In this document: positions 27,216 through 35,764 of the stretch, piece by piece
How the letters are laid out: each line of letters opens with the position of its first letter
How positions within the stretch are numbered: position 1 is the first letter of the stretch
Origin: an uncultured Lachnospiraceae bacterium
GTDB lineage: Bacteria; Bacillota; Clostridia; Lachnospirales; Anaerotignaceae
Reading direction: 5' to 3'
Length of the DNA: 47,679 nt
Assembly: GCA_944381395.1 (NCBI GenBank)
Contig: CALWKY010000054.1
Span: 1-47,679 of the forward strand
The notes under the pieces: generated by a model
The model's database searches: none
What the model was told of the DNA's origin: nothing
What the model saw: only the letters and a program-made list of their open reading frames with translations
Position numbers and translations under genes: made by a program

Positions 27216-27770
27216 TTACAGGATATCCTGACATTTATAAACATGGCGATAAAGGATATCTTTTCGTTTTTGAAATGTTGTTTCATCCATTTTTTCGCCA
27301 AATGTCATCAATAACAACGGAATAGGTTTTTGACCTGCCTGTAACGCAGGCTGCATGTAGGAATAAGAATTCAGCTGAAAACCAATTCTTTCATAAAATC
27401 CAATTCTTCTTTTGCTGATTTCCGTTTCCGGCGGCTCCACTTCCAACAGCATGGGCATCCCTTCTTTTTGTACTTCTTCCAAAATTTTCCGTCCCATGCC
27501 GCCGCCACGGCAAGCAGGTGATACAGCCAAATGCTCTAAATATAAAAAATCAGAGAAACGCCACATTCCCAAAATCGCTTCACAGTTTCCTTCCTCTGTA
27601 AAATATCCATAAAGGCAGTACTCTTTTTCCTGCAAAAGCGCTTTTTGCGCAGCGCAAGAGCGGATTTCACTGTCAGGAAAGGCTTCTCGCATGACGGCGT
27701 CAGCCAGCGCAAATGTTTCCTCTGTAATCAACACCCTTTTCAATTCCTGGGTTGCTTTTTTTTGTGTCAT
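27216..27770 (-). CDS. GNAT-family N-acetyltransferase
   Basis: A 184-residue acetyltransferase. The beta4/acetyl-CoA loop reads LEHLAVSPACRGGGMGRKILEE (about residues 79-100), which contains the family R/Q-x-x-G-x-G/A signature, and the C-terminal RRIGFYERIGF is typical. Substrate unknown. The start is the ATG 8 nt behind GGAGG; two earlier ATGs overlap that site. Probably the first gene of a two-gene unit with the hypothetical protein downstream. Confidence 0.8.
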   Translation of the reverse strand: MTQKKATQELKRVLITEETFALADAVMREAFPDSEIRSCAAQKALLQEKEYCLYGYFTEEGNCEAILGMWRFSDFLYLEHLAVSPACRGGGMGRKILEEVQKEGMPMLLEVEPPETEISKRRIGFYERIGFQLNSYSYMQPALQAGQKPIPLLLMTFGEKMDETTFQKRKDILYRHVYKCQDIL

Positions 27771-28021
27771 TCCCATCACCTCCTATTTTGTTACAGATTA
27801 CTATATTTTCTATAAAAAAGCAAGCAATGCGCCTTCTTCTCATTCTGCGCGCTAATTATTGCAAAATTCATAATATTTCGGAAAAAACATGTTTTTTCTC
27901 CTAAAAAATGGTATGATACGTTCACAATGAAAAAAGAACCCCTTTTTTTGTCCTTTATTCGCGCTTTTTTATTGGTAATTCGGGTTCTATTTTCTGAACT
28001 TTCAGAAAGGATGGATGTTTT

Positions 28022-29260
28022 ATGTATCGAAAATTATGTTACCAGATTCTTTTGACATTAGCGCTGATTTTAGCTCCTGTTACGACTTTCGCACAACAGG
28101 AAATCACCATTTGGCAGAATAACCAGCAAGTCATTTGCGATGTTGCGCCACAGATTAAAAACGACCGTGTTTTTCTGCCTGCCCGTTCTCTTTACACAGC
28201 CATTGACGGACAAACCAGTTGGGATGACACAACCAAAACCGCCACAATTTTACTATCAAATGGTACCCATTTGAAATTAACCGTGGACAGTACCACTGCA
28301 TATGTAAACGGTCAGGCAGTTACGCTGGAGGCAGCCCCTTTTATTCAAGAAGACCGCCTAATGCTCCCTTTGGCTTTTGCAGCAGATTATAGCGGTCTAA
28401 CTCTGGAATGGAATGCCGCCGCCCGCAGCATCACTATCTATAATAAGGTAGATTTATGGAAGCAAAGTGTTGTCATGATTAAAACGGATATAGCGCAAGG
28501 CAGCGGTATTGTCCTTTCTTCCGACGGAATCATCTGCACCAATTACCACGTCATAGAAGACGCTTCCGCCGTCAGTATTGCATTTCAAAACGGCGATTAT
28601 TACACAGGTCCAGCTACCGTTGTTGGATTGGATACCGCAAAAGATGTAGCCATTTTATCTATTGAAAAAACAGATCTCACTCCTATTGCCATTGGAGATG
28701 CTTCTACATTGGAGATAGGAGACGCAGTTACTGCCATCGGTTCTCCCAATGGCAACTTCAATACTGTAACGGCAGGAAGTGTTACTGGAAACAACGGGAC
28801 TGTCATTACCACAGATGCCTATATTACCAATGGCAGCAGCGGCGGCGCTTTAATCAATGCAAATGGTGAACTGGTGGGCATGACATTTGCTTACAGCGCC
28901 AATATGTATCTCTCCATTCCCGTGAACACAATTTTGGAAGTAGCGCAAAATCTCGCCATGCCCATTGAAGAAATGGTCCGCCATCATTTCCCTACCGGAA
29001 TACCCTATGATTTATCTTATACAGAAGATGATGACTACTATTATGTATTTTGGGGTCCTGTAGAAGGAGCCGACTGGTATCAAATTTATATTTCTGATCA
29101 ACAGGATGGTTCCTATCAGGCAGTGCGAAAATTACAAGGTTGGTCTTTCCCCTACTGCGTAAAAATTGCAAAAGATGCACAATCCGATATTTACATTAGG
29201 GTTGTAGCCATTAAGGATAATATGCCTTCTTTGCCTAGCCAATCTCTGTATTTACCATAA
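28022..29260 (+). CDS. Secreted trypsin-like serine protease with copper-amine-oxidase N domain
   Basis: A 412-residue exported protein. A signal peptide (residues 1-24, ending TFAQQ) is followed by a copper-amine-oxidase N-terminal-like domain (about 30-140, with the RVFLPARSLYTAIDG and RLMLPLAFAADYSG repeats). A chymotrypsin-fold domain like DegP/HtrA follows, with His in CTNYHVIED, Asp in KDVAILSIE and Ser in GSSGGAL. The C-terminal 90 residues have an FN3-like look (WGPVEGADWYQIYISD). No PDZ domain is present. It is probably an extracellular or wall-associated protease. GAAAGGATG precedes the ATG. Confidence 0.85.
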   Translation: MYRKLCYQILLTLALILAPVTTFAQQEITIWQNNQQVICDVAPQIKNDRVFLPARSLYTAIDGQTSWDDTTKTATILLSNGTHLKLTVDSTTAYVNGQAVTLEAAPFIQEDRLMLPLAFAADYSGLTLEWNAAARSITIYNKVDLWKQSVVMIKTDIAQGSGIVLSSDGIICTNYHVIEDASAVSIAFQNGDYYTGPATVVGLDTAKDVAILSIEKTDLTPIAIGDASTLEIGDAVTAIGSPNGNFNTVTAGSVTGNNGTVITTDAYITNGSSGGALINANGELVGMTFAYSANMYLSIPVNTILEVAQNLAMPIEEMVRHHFPTGIPYDLSYTEDDDYYYVFWGPVEGADWYQIYISDQQDGSYQAVRKLQGWSFPYCVKIAKDAQSDIYIRVVAIKDNMPSLPSQSLYLP

Positions 29261-29498
29261 AAAATTTTTTATATAGAAATTGATTCTTTTTTACTTTTCC
29301 TGCTCATCCAAATATTTATGGCAACAAAAGGTCATCTTAAGGGGCTATTATAGTATAGAAGAATAAAGTTATCATTTTATCAGTAAAAGAAATACATATG
29401 TGTTCCAGGAACAGATCTGGCAGTGTACCATATGTATAAATTGGACTAATTCTTTTATATTATTTTTGGAAGTTTGGTTAAACAGGAGGAGGATTACT

Positions 29499-30866
29499 AT
29501 GAACAAAAACCTAAACGCAAAGGGCGATTTAACACTTCCTGCATTGTTTATGTGTGGTGGTGCACTCTTCTCTATGCACTTTGGCGCTTCCAGTATGGTA
29601 TGGCCGATGAACTGGGGCAAAGAAAGCGGAGAAGAATTTCTGATGGCTTTTGCCGGTGCATTTATTACTTCCCTTTTATTGGTAGTAATTGGGTATATTG
29701 CTTTAGCCAAAGGCAATGGCACTTTCAGTGAGATTACCAATCGTATTGTAGGTAAAAAGTTCGGTACCTTTTTTACTTATGTTACCATTATAATTTTAGG
29801 TCCCCTTTACTGCATCCCTCGTATGAGTGCAGCCAGCTGGGATTCCATTGTGCAGGCATTTAATCTGCAAACTGACAGCCGTTTGCCGCTGATCCTTTTT
29901 ACCATCGCTTTCTATGTGGTAACATATTTCTTCTTGATGAACCCCGGCAAAGCAATGGATCGTATTTCTTCCATTCTTTTCCCCATCCTGCTGATTATCG
30001 TAGTTGCGATTGTTGGCAAGGGTCTGCTCAATCCCATTGCTGAACCTGTTGCAAAAACATATGAAGGTTCTGCTTTTGCTTATGGTTTTACCAACGGCTA
30101 TGCAACCGCTGAAATCCTGTGCGCATTGATTTTCGGTGCTGTTATCATTAACACTTTAAAAAATAAGGGAGTTTCAGAAGAACGCATGACTGTCAATATG
30201 ATTCATGTAGGTATCGTTGGTATCGCTATGTTAACCTGCACTCACTTGGCACATATGGCAATTGGTGCATATACCGGTGGAACATTGGATCTGACTTATA
30301 CAGCACTCTATACTGCCGTAGCAGCGCAGTTATTCGGTAAAGTTGGCGGTATGTTATTTGCCGGTGCCCTTTTCTTGGCCGCTTTGACCACTGCCATCGG
30401 TTTAACCAGCGGCTGCGCGGAATTCTTTGTAAGTACCAGCAACGGTGCATATTCTTATAAGAAGTGCGCATCTTTAATTCTGCTGTTAAGTATTGTTTTT
30501 GGCTGTCTCGGTCTGACGAACATTCTGTCTTTACTGAGCCCTATCTTAGATGGAATTTATCCCACCGCTATCGTATTGGTAATATACTACTGCTTTATGC
30601 CCAATGCCAATAGCAGCCACGCACTGCACGCTTGCAAATATGCAATGTACACAGCTTTTGCATTTGGTATGTTAGACATGGTTTGGAAGTATTTGGGACA
30701 GCTTGGCTTAAGTGAAAGCGCAATCTGCCAGGCATATTTAAAACTTCCTTTCGCTAGTGTTTCCCTGGCTTGGGTTCCTTGGACCATTATCGCTTTCATC
30801 ATCGGCTGGGTAACCTTCCGTGAAGGCGCAAAGATAACTGAATCATCTAAGAAAACTGCAAAATAA
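29499..30866 (+). CDS. brnQ: Branched-chain amino-acid transport protein, LIVCS family
   Basis: A 455-residue membrane protein with about twelve hydrophobic segments. The N-terminal GALFSMHFGASSMVWPMNWG, the FFTYVTIIILGPLYCIPR segment and the C-terminal half match the BrnQ sodium- or proton-coupled carriers for leucine, isoleucine and valine. The start is the ATG behind AGGAGGAGG; in-frame upstream codons have no homology. It has a long untranslated upstream gap and its own terminator, so it is monocistronic. It may import free branched-chain amino acids for fermentation and is not obviously part of the deacylase locus. Confidence 0.9.
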   Translation: MNKNLNAKGDLTLPALFMCGGALFSMHFGASSMVWPMNWGKESGEEFLMAFAGAFITSLLLVVIGYIALAKGNGTFSEITNRIVGKKFGTFFTYVTIIILGPLYCIPRMSAASWDSIVQAFNLQTDSRLPLILFTIAFYVVTYFFLMNPGKAMDRISSILFPILLIIVVAIVGKGLLNPIAEPVAKTYEGSAFAYGFTNGYATAEILCALIFGAVIINTLKNKGVSEERMTVNMIHVGIVGIAMLTCTHLAHMAIGAYTGGTLDLTYTALYTAVAAQLFGKVGGMLFAGALFLAALTTAIGLTSGCAEFFVSTSNGAYSYKKCASLILLLSIVFGCLGLTNILSLLSPILDGIYPTAIVLVIYYCFMPNANSSHALHACKYAMYTAFAFGMLDMVWKYLGQLGLSESAICQAYLKLPFASVSLAWVPWTIIAFIIGWVTFREGAKITESSKKTAK

Positions 30867-30883
30867 TTCATAATTCCCTTTAC

Positions 30884-30927
30884 AAAAAAAGAAAGACGCT
30901 GATAAGTATCAGTGTCTTTCTTTTTTA
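30884..30927 (+). terminator. Terminator after brnQ
   Basis: AAAGAAAGACGCTGAT (30888-30903) pairs with ATCAGTGTCTTTCTTT (30908-30923), followed by T residues, with one mismatch in the stem. Confidence 0.9.
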
Positions 30928-30973
30928 CAAATCACATTAGATAGGAAATTTTCCACCACACGATCCATCTATT

Positions 30974-31564
30974 TTACAATTTCATCTTATCTGTTATTTC
31001 CTGTTCCATATGTTTTACATTCCGATTTTTCTTTCGATAAACAAGAGGACTTTCTCCTGTTTGCATGCGAAAAAACCGATGAAACGCAGATACACCTTCA
31101 AAGCCGACTAGATCAGCAATTTCAATTACCTGTTGATCTGTTTCCAATAATAATTGCTTTGCAGTTCTTAACCGCAAACGATCTACATATTCTTTCGGTG
31201 TCATCTGATAGATGTCTTTAAAGAGAGCATCTGCCCGCCTTCTAGATAATCCTAACTCATGCAAAAAGGCGCTCCAGCAAACTGGATATGCAGGCAAATG
31301 ATCCAGGCGTTCTTTTATCATTTTGGCTACTTCCCGCTGCGGCTCATATGTAGTTAAATCACTGCGACAACGTTTGCACGGACGAAATCCAGCAGCAATG
31401 GCTTCCTGGGCGGTATGAAAAAAACATACATTTTCTCGCAGCGGTTTTTTAGACGGGCAGGATGGTCTGCAAAAAATACCTGTAGATTTTACGCCATAAA
31501 AAAATTTGCCATCAAACGTCCCATCATTGTTTACCACCGCTTCATACATTTCGTCTGGTGTCAT
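30974..31564 (-). CDS. AdaA-type methylphosphotriester-DNA methyltransferase / AraC regulator
   Basis: A 196-residue protein with the Ada metal-binding domain and an AraC-type double helix-turn-helix. The four zinc cysteines are Cys32, Cys36, Cys63 and Cys66 (FCRPSCPS and RPCKRC). The HTH part has LSRRRADALFKDIYQMTPKEYVDRLRL and IADLVGFEGVSAFHRFFR. It repairs methylphosphotriesters by transferring the methyl group to a Cys (Cys32 by analogy) and then activates alkylation-repair genes. The C-terminal O6-methylguanine domain of full-length Ada is absent, as usual in AdaA. The start is the ATG 6 nt after GGAGAGG. Confidence 0.88.
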   Translation of the reverse strand: MTPDEMYEAVVNNDGTFDGKFFYGVKSTGIFCRPSCPSKKPLRENVCFFHTAQEAIAAGFRPCKRCRSDLTTYEPQREVAKMIKERLDHLPAYPVCWSAFLHELGLSRRRADALFKDIYQMTPKEYVDRLRLRTAKQLLLETDQQVIEIADLVGFEGVSAFHRFFRMQTGESPLVYRKKNRNVKHMEQEITDKMKL

Positions 31565-31586
31565 AAAATACCTCTCCTCCAACACC

Positions 31587-32254
31587 TTAGTGTGTTTTCA
31601 TATAGGCATCCAGCGCATCATGCCACTTTTTGGCATCACATTCCTGGGGGTCTGTTTCCTCTCCCAACAGCAAATCCACCAAATATCTCGGCTCTTTTCC
31701 GCCAATACACATTGATTTGATACACGATACGCAATATACCGCCACCTGCTGGCAAGGCATACTATCCGCCCGTTTTTTCATAGCACAATGTATTTCTTCC
31801 ATGGTGCATTGGGGATAAAAACTATCCCCGCAGCAAACAGAGTTTGTACCATTTCTTTCCGCCTCCACTACATGCAGGTTCATTTTTTCATCAATTCTCT
31901 CACCGCACGATGTACAGCCGGTTTGCCGCGCACAGGACAAGGATCGTGAATGGTGATATCTCTCCCTCCATAATTGGGAAACGGAAACGCTTCCGTACTG
32001 CAGAGCACTTCCCATAAAGATATGGTTTGTATGCCATCATAAAGGGTACTGAAGCGTTGATCGCAGCCAGCGCAAACATTGATAATCACAGATCCTGCTG
32101 GCAGCTGCGGCTAATGCCTGCAACAAATAGTGTGCAGCTTTATTTGTGGAAACTCCTTTTTCAAAAAATCATAAATCTTCTTTACGCTTTCCGGACGATA
32201 AATACTCAATGCACAGCCAGGGTTAAAATAGAGCTGGGTATTTTTTTGAAACAT
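31587..32254 (-). pseudogene. (Fe-S)-binding CCG-domain protein, disrupted by TAG and a frameshift
   Basis: Starting at 32254 behind GGAGGTGATAG, the frame reads MFQKNTQLYFNPGCALSIYRP and continues to TICCRH, where it meets TAG (32111-32113). The same frame goes on (GSVIINVCAGCDQRF, then HDPCPVRGKPAVHRAVRELMKK) to 31880, where a run of six A's, one short of keeping frame, forces a change. The last part continues in another frame (MNLHVVEAE, SVCCGDSFY, VYCVSCIKSMC) to TAA at 31587. The Cys-rich motifs resemble the heterodisulfide-reductase-related CCG domain. Two independent lesions make a pseudogene likely; sequencing error cannot be excluded. Confidence 0.75.
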
Positions 32255-32615
32255 TTCTATCACCTCCAAACAAAGCATACCAGAATCCACATTTCATTTC
32301 TTCTCAAATTCAGACATGTAATTTTTCGACCTTGATGGTATTACACTATACTACAAACATACTATCTGCATAATTTCCGATGAGGCTTATCTAAAAATAG
32401 TACAATAAGAAACGCCAGAGAATCAGCAGTCTCCTCCTTAAGAAAACATAATTTTTTCCTTTCTTTTGATTTCGTCAGGGAAATTGCAACGGCTGTTCTC
32501 AGAAGAAAACAATACAGATAAAAACATCTGAAATCTTTTCGATGACAAGGATTTCAGATGTTTTTGTTTTCTTATGAAGAAGCCTAGCATACTCTGATGC
32601 TTTAGGAAAATTTAT
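32255..32615. other. Intergenic region upstream of the Fe-S pseudogene
   Basis: About 360 bases without a gene. It contains palindromic element copy D (32496-32578) behind udp and the promoter region of the minus-strand pseudogene. Confidence 0.55.
32496..32578 (-). repeat. Palindromic element, copy D
   Basis: On the minus strand it begins TTCATAAGAAAAC and ends ATTGTTTTCTTCTGAGAA, like the other copies. The central hairpin is different: AAACATCTGAAATC with GATTTCAGATGTTT. It lies 37 nt after the stop of udp on the same strand. Confidence 0.6.
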
Positions 32616-33398
32616 TTATGCTTTCTTTTCGCGATCCTGTGCAATTAAAATACGCAGTGCTTCTACACCCACTTTAATCGCTGCTTCTGTATCATGTTCC
32701 GTAGGATTGGAAAGCCCAGCTTTTTCTCTTTCTTGATTTGCAACTGCCAAAAAGGTTGCACCAGCTCTTACGCCTAAATAAGAAGCTACAATAAACAGCG
32801 CCGCGGATTCCATTTCAGAAGCTTTACAGCCCATTTTCAGCCATGCGTCCCACTTATTTAACAGCTCATAACCTACCGGCTTTGTTTCCGGAGAGTGCTG
32901 TCCATAGAAAGAGTCCTTAGACTGCACCACGCCAGTATGGAACGGGAAACCACAATTTTTCGCAGCCTGAACCAATGCTGTTGCCACATTAAAGTCAGGT
33001 ACAGCCGGATACTCAATGGGGGCATATTCTTTGGTCGTACCTTCCATGCGGATGGATCCGGTAGCAACGACAATATCTCCGCCCATTACATCCAAAGCCA
33101 TGCCGCCGCAAGTACCTACACGGATAAAAGTATCAGCACCGCATTTTACCAGTTCTTCCAGTGCAATAGAGGCAGAAGGTCCGCCAATGCCAGTTGAGGT
33201 AACGCTTACCTTTTCTCCATCTAAATACCCTGTATAAGTAACATATTCACGGCTGTCTGCAATCAATTTGGCATCGTCGAAATACTTGGCAATCTTCGCG
33301 CAGCGTTTCGGATCGCCAGGCAGGATCACATAGCGTCCTACATCACCAGGTTTAATTTGCAGATGATATTGTAAGTCAACTTCCAGATGTTTTTGCAT
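32616..33398 (-). CDS. udp: Uridine phosphorylase
   Basis: A 260-residue nucleoside phosphorylase of the PNP/UdP-1 family that splits uridine with phosphate in the pyrimidine salvage pathway. Family blocks seen are [10 protein letters not shown] near the N-terminus, [16 protein letters not shown] (the phosphate/ribose region), RVGTCGG, and the C-terminal MESAALF that positions ribose. The [19 protein letters not shown] insertion is characteristic of uridine rather than purine phosphorylases. Preceded by a leader with a strong hairpin and followed by palindromic element D. Confidence 0.88.
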   Translation of the reverse strand: MQKHLEVDLQYHLQIKPGDVGRYVILPGDPKRCAKIAKYFDDAKLIADSREYVTYTGYLDGEKVSVTSTGIGGPSASIALEELVKCGADTFIRVGTCGGMALDVMGGDIVVATGSIRMEGTTKEYAPIEYPAVPDFNVATALVQAAKNCGFPFHTGVVQSKDSFYGQHSPETKPVGYELLNKWDAWLKMGCKASEMESAALFIVASYLGVRAGATFLAVANQEREKAGLSNPTEHDTEAAIKVGVEALRILIAQDREKKA

Positions 33399-33429
33399 CG
33401 CACTCGACTCCTTTCTTTTTTAAACGCAA

Positions 33430-33471
33430 ACAGCCGCAAAGCTTTCTAATGGAAATAAGCTCTGCGGCTGT
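33430..33471 (-). promoter_or_regulatory. Stable hairpin in the udp leader
   Basis: A 9-bp stem ACAGCCGCA (33430-33438) with TGCGGCTGT (33463-33471) is extended by inner pairing of AAGCTTTC with GAAATAAGC. It lies about 30 nt upstream of the udp start codon on the transcript. No T-tract follows, so it is not a terminator. Confidence 0.55.
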
Positions 33472-33557
33472 CAAAGAACAAAATAGATATTTTAATATTA
33501 CCACTTTTTTCACAATTTGGCAATGTAAGTCAAAAAGAATGTATGGTTTTTCAGCAT

Positions 33558-33590
33558 AAAAAAAGCGCTTTCCCATAGGAAAGCGCCCCT
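33558..33590 (-). terminator. Terminator after rpsT
   Basis: GCGCTTTCC (33565-33573) pairs with GGAAAGCGC (33578-33586). The T-tract on the minus strand is at 33558-33564. Confidence 0.85.
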
Positions 33591-33602
33591 TTCGTCAAAA
33601 AC

Positions 33603-33866
33603 TTATGCCATCTTGTTGATCAGCTTAGCCAGAGAAGACTTCTTTCTTGCAACAGTATTTACATGGTAAATACCCTTGTTGTAAGCGCTGTCAATTACCT
33701 TTGTAGCAGCCTTGAAAGCTTCTGCTGCCGCTGCCTTGTCGCCTGTGTTTACAGCAGCCAATACCTTCTTCGTAGCAGTCTTAACCTGGGATTTGATCAT
33801 TCTGTTTCTCAGGGTCTTTTTGTTGATGACTTTAATTCTCTTCTTTGCAGATTTAATATTAGCCAA
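33603..33866 (-). CDS. rpsT: 30S ribosomal protein S20
   Basis: An 87-residue, lysine-rich protein matching S20: MANIKSAKKRIKVINKKTLRNRM at the N-terminus and the ARKKSSLAKLINKM tail. It binds 16S rRNA in the small subunit. The start codon is TTG, set by GGAGGAACAGACA upstream and the family N-terminus; no ATG is available. UUG starts are known for rpsT in other bacteria and are linked to its autoregulation in E. coli. Divergent from gpr. Confidence 0.95.
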   Translation of the reverse strand: MANIKSAKKRIKVINKKTLRNRMIKSQVKTATKKVLAAVNTGDKAAAAEAFKAATKVIDSAYNKGIYHVNTVARKKSSLAKLINKMA

Positions 33867-34112
33867 TGTCTGTTCCTCCTGTTTCTACTTCATTGTGGTT
33901 TTTTTGTTTGGATATTGGGGAATATCGCTTTTAGACTTACCATTAACCACCTGAGATGCTCTCTCCGACACGATTGGGCGATTTTTAAGCGCAAATCACC
34001 CGTGGTTAATTCAACATTCATTATTTTACCCGAAGAACGGCAATAAGTCAATGAATATATTTCAAAACAACGCGAAAAAATAAGAAAAAAATTTGAGATG
34101 AGGTGTTTTTCC

Positions 34113-35102
34113 ATGAAAAAAAAGAAAAAACGTTCTTCCGCAGAGCCAGCCCAGTTTTTCGGGATTCGTACGGACCTTGCGGTAGAAGCAAAAGAGCTCA
34201 TTCCCCAAGATGACGGAGTCCGTACAGAAGTTACCACAGAAGACGACTTCACATTGACAAAAGTCCAAATCTATACCGAAGATGGGGCAAAAAAAATGGG
34301 AAAACCAAAGGGTACCTATCTTACATTTGAATCGGAAAAACTAAAGGAAAATGACACTGCATGCCATAACCGCATGATTGAATCCATTGCCAAAGAACTG
34401 CGCGAACTGGCAAAATTAAAAGAAAACGCCTCTGTATTGGTTGTAGGACTGGGAAACTGGAATATTACACCTGACGCATTAGGTCCAAAAGTAGTACACC
34501 GTATTTTGGTCACCCGTCATTTAAAAAATACCCTTCCCAAAGAATTGATGGATACCGTGCGCCCCACTGCTGCCATTAGTCCTGGTGTCATGGGTATCAC
34601 CGGCATCGAGACTGGAGAAATCATCAAAGGCATTGTAGAAAAAATTCATCCCGATCTGGTCATTGCAGTCGATGCATTAGCCGCCAGAAAATTCCGCAGA
34701 ATCAATACCACCATTCAGATGGCGGATACGGGAGTTTGCCCCGGTTCCGGTGTAGGCAACAAGCGCATGAGTTTAGATGAGGAAACCCTAGGCGTGCCAG
34801 TCATTGCCTTAGGCGTGCCTACTGTGGTAGATGCCGCTACCCTTGTCTATGATACCATGGAAAAAATGCTGGAAGAAGTTTCTTTGACAGAAGAAGAACA
34901 AGCAGAAGCTTTACGCCAAGATCAGCAAAAACGGCAGGCAATTCTGGAAGAAATGCTGACTCCTTATGCCCAAAATATGTTCGTAACACCCAAAGAAGTA
35001 GATGCTGTGATTAATCGTTTGGCGGATATTATTGCCAATGCCATCAACATTGCTGTGCATCCTGGCATTACGATGGAGGACATCAACCAATATGTATTTT
35101 AA
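34113..35102 (+). CDS. gpr: Germination protease
   Basis: A 329-residue spore protease (family A25) that degrades small acid-soluble spore proteins during germination. The propeptide junction region (RTDLAVEAKEL) and the conserved core (NITPDALGP, GITGIETGE, AVDALAARKFRRINTTIQMADTG, PGSGVGNKR) are all present. ATG at 34113 is chosen because GAGGTG lies about 8 nt before it; an earlier in-frame ATG at 34098 overlaps that site. It marks the organism as an endospore former. Adjacent to rpsT as in many Firmicutes. Confidence 0.95.
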   Translation: MKKKKKRSSAEPAQFFGIRTDLAVEAKELIPQDDGVRTEVTTEDDFTLTKVQIYTEDGAKKMGKPKGTYLTFESEKLKENDTACHNRMIESIAKELRELAKLKENASVLVVGLGNWNITPDALGPKVVHRILVTRHLKNTLPKELMDTVRPTAAISPGVMGITGIETGEIIKGIVEKIHPDLVIAVDALAARKFRRINTTIQMADTGVCPGSGVGNKRMSLDEETLGVPVIALGVPTVVDAATLVYDTMEKMLEEVSLTEEEQAEALRQDQQKRQAILEEMLTPYAQNMFVTPKEVDAVINRLADIIANAINIAVHPGITMEDINQYVF

Positions 35103-35115
35103 TTGCATTTTATAA

Positions 35116-35146
35116 AAAAACAGGGAACTTTTTCCCTGCTTTTTTC
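35116..35146 (+). terminator. Terminator after gpr
   Basis: CAGGGAA (35121-35127) with TTCCCTG (35132-35138), preceded by A's and followed by CTTTTTT. Confidence 0.8.
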
Positions 35147-35329
35147 GTTTACAAATATAGCAATTATGGCTGTATCTGCCGTTCTTTTCCTATGGCAGAG
35201 CAGTTGCAATTCATGAAAAAAAGGTATATAATATTTTATATTATTCTGTCGTATTTTTTGAAAAAAGATTTATCAAACAGCGCTTTCATTGGGTATCTTC
35301 CCAACTTGCCGAAAGGAGATCTGAAAGTC

Positions 35330-35764
35330 ATGGATGAAACGCAAGCAGCTTTGGTTTTAATGTGGAAAAATCCGGAAAACGGTTTTTTAGAAAAAGAAAT
35401 GGGTACCTATACTTTGTCCGAAGATGCCCATGGTGAATTGATTGAACGTTCCTTTGTTACAGAAGCAGAAAATGGTGATCCGGTTGTAACTTTATTTTTA
35501 GGCTGCGGCAAAGATGCCCAAGATTGGGAATACAACGCATTATTTGATTACTATGATGAAGAAACACTAGCTCCTTATGTAAACAGCTTTGCAGAAGAGG
35601 ATGGTCAATTTAATCCCCTTTGGCGTATTACTTTGCCCTTTGTGGAAGATGCAGCAAAAATGACAGAAAAACTGAATGACGTTACTGCAGCACACTTCCG
35701 GGAAATCACTTCTGTTTGGGAAACAATCTCAGATAAAAAGGATGATTATGTTGAAGAAAATTAA
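35330..35764 (+). CDS. Small acidic protein resembling the DUF6762 family
   Basis: A 144-residue, acidic, cytosolic protein (LVLMWKNPENGFLEKEMGTYTL, DAQDWEYNALFDYYDEETL). Order and spacing resemble the DUF6762 family of Clostridia, whose function is unknown; the assignment rests on memory. The start is the ATG behind GAAAGGAG; upstream in-frame codons have no site. Its last 17 nt overlap the next lipoprotein gene, which suggests an operon. Confidence 0.6.
   Translation: MDETQAALVLMWKNPENGFLEKEMGTYTLSEDAHGELIERSFVTEAENGDPVVTLFLGCGKDAQDWEYNALFDYYDEETLAPYVNSFAEEDGQFNPLWRITLPFVEDAAKMTEKLNDVTAAHFREITSVWETISDKKDDYVEEN

Noticed and set aside
27935-27988. Possible leader stem AGAACCC/GGGTTCT before the secreted protease
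   Set aside because: Only 7 bp with a 40-base loop and no further pairing; too weak for a call.
29499-30866. brnQ as part of the deacylase system
   Set aside because: Five kilobases of unrelated genes and separate promoters lie between them; a link would be functional guesswork.
31880-31890. Programmed frameshifting in the Fe-S gene
   Set aside because: The A6 run is short, no stimulatory structure is evident, and an independent TAG also breaks the gene, so pseudogene is simpler.
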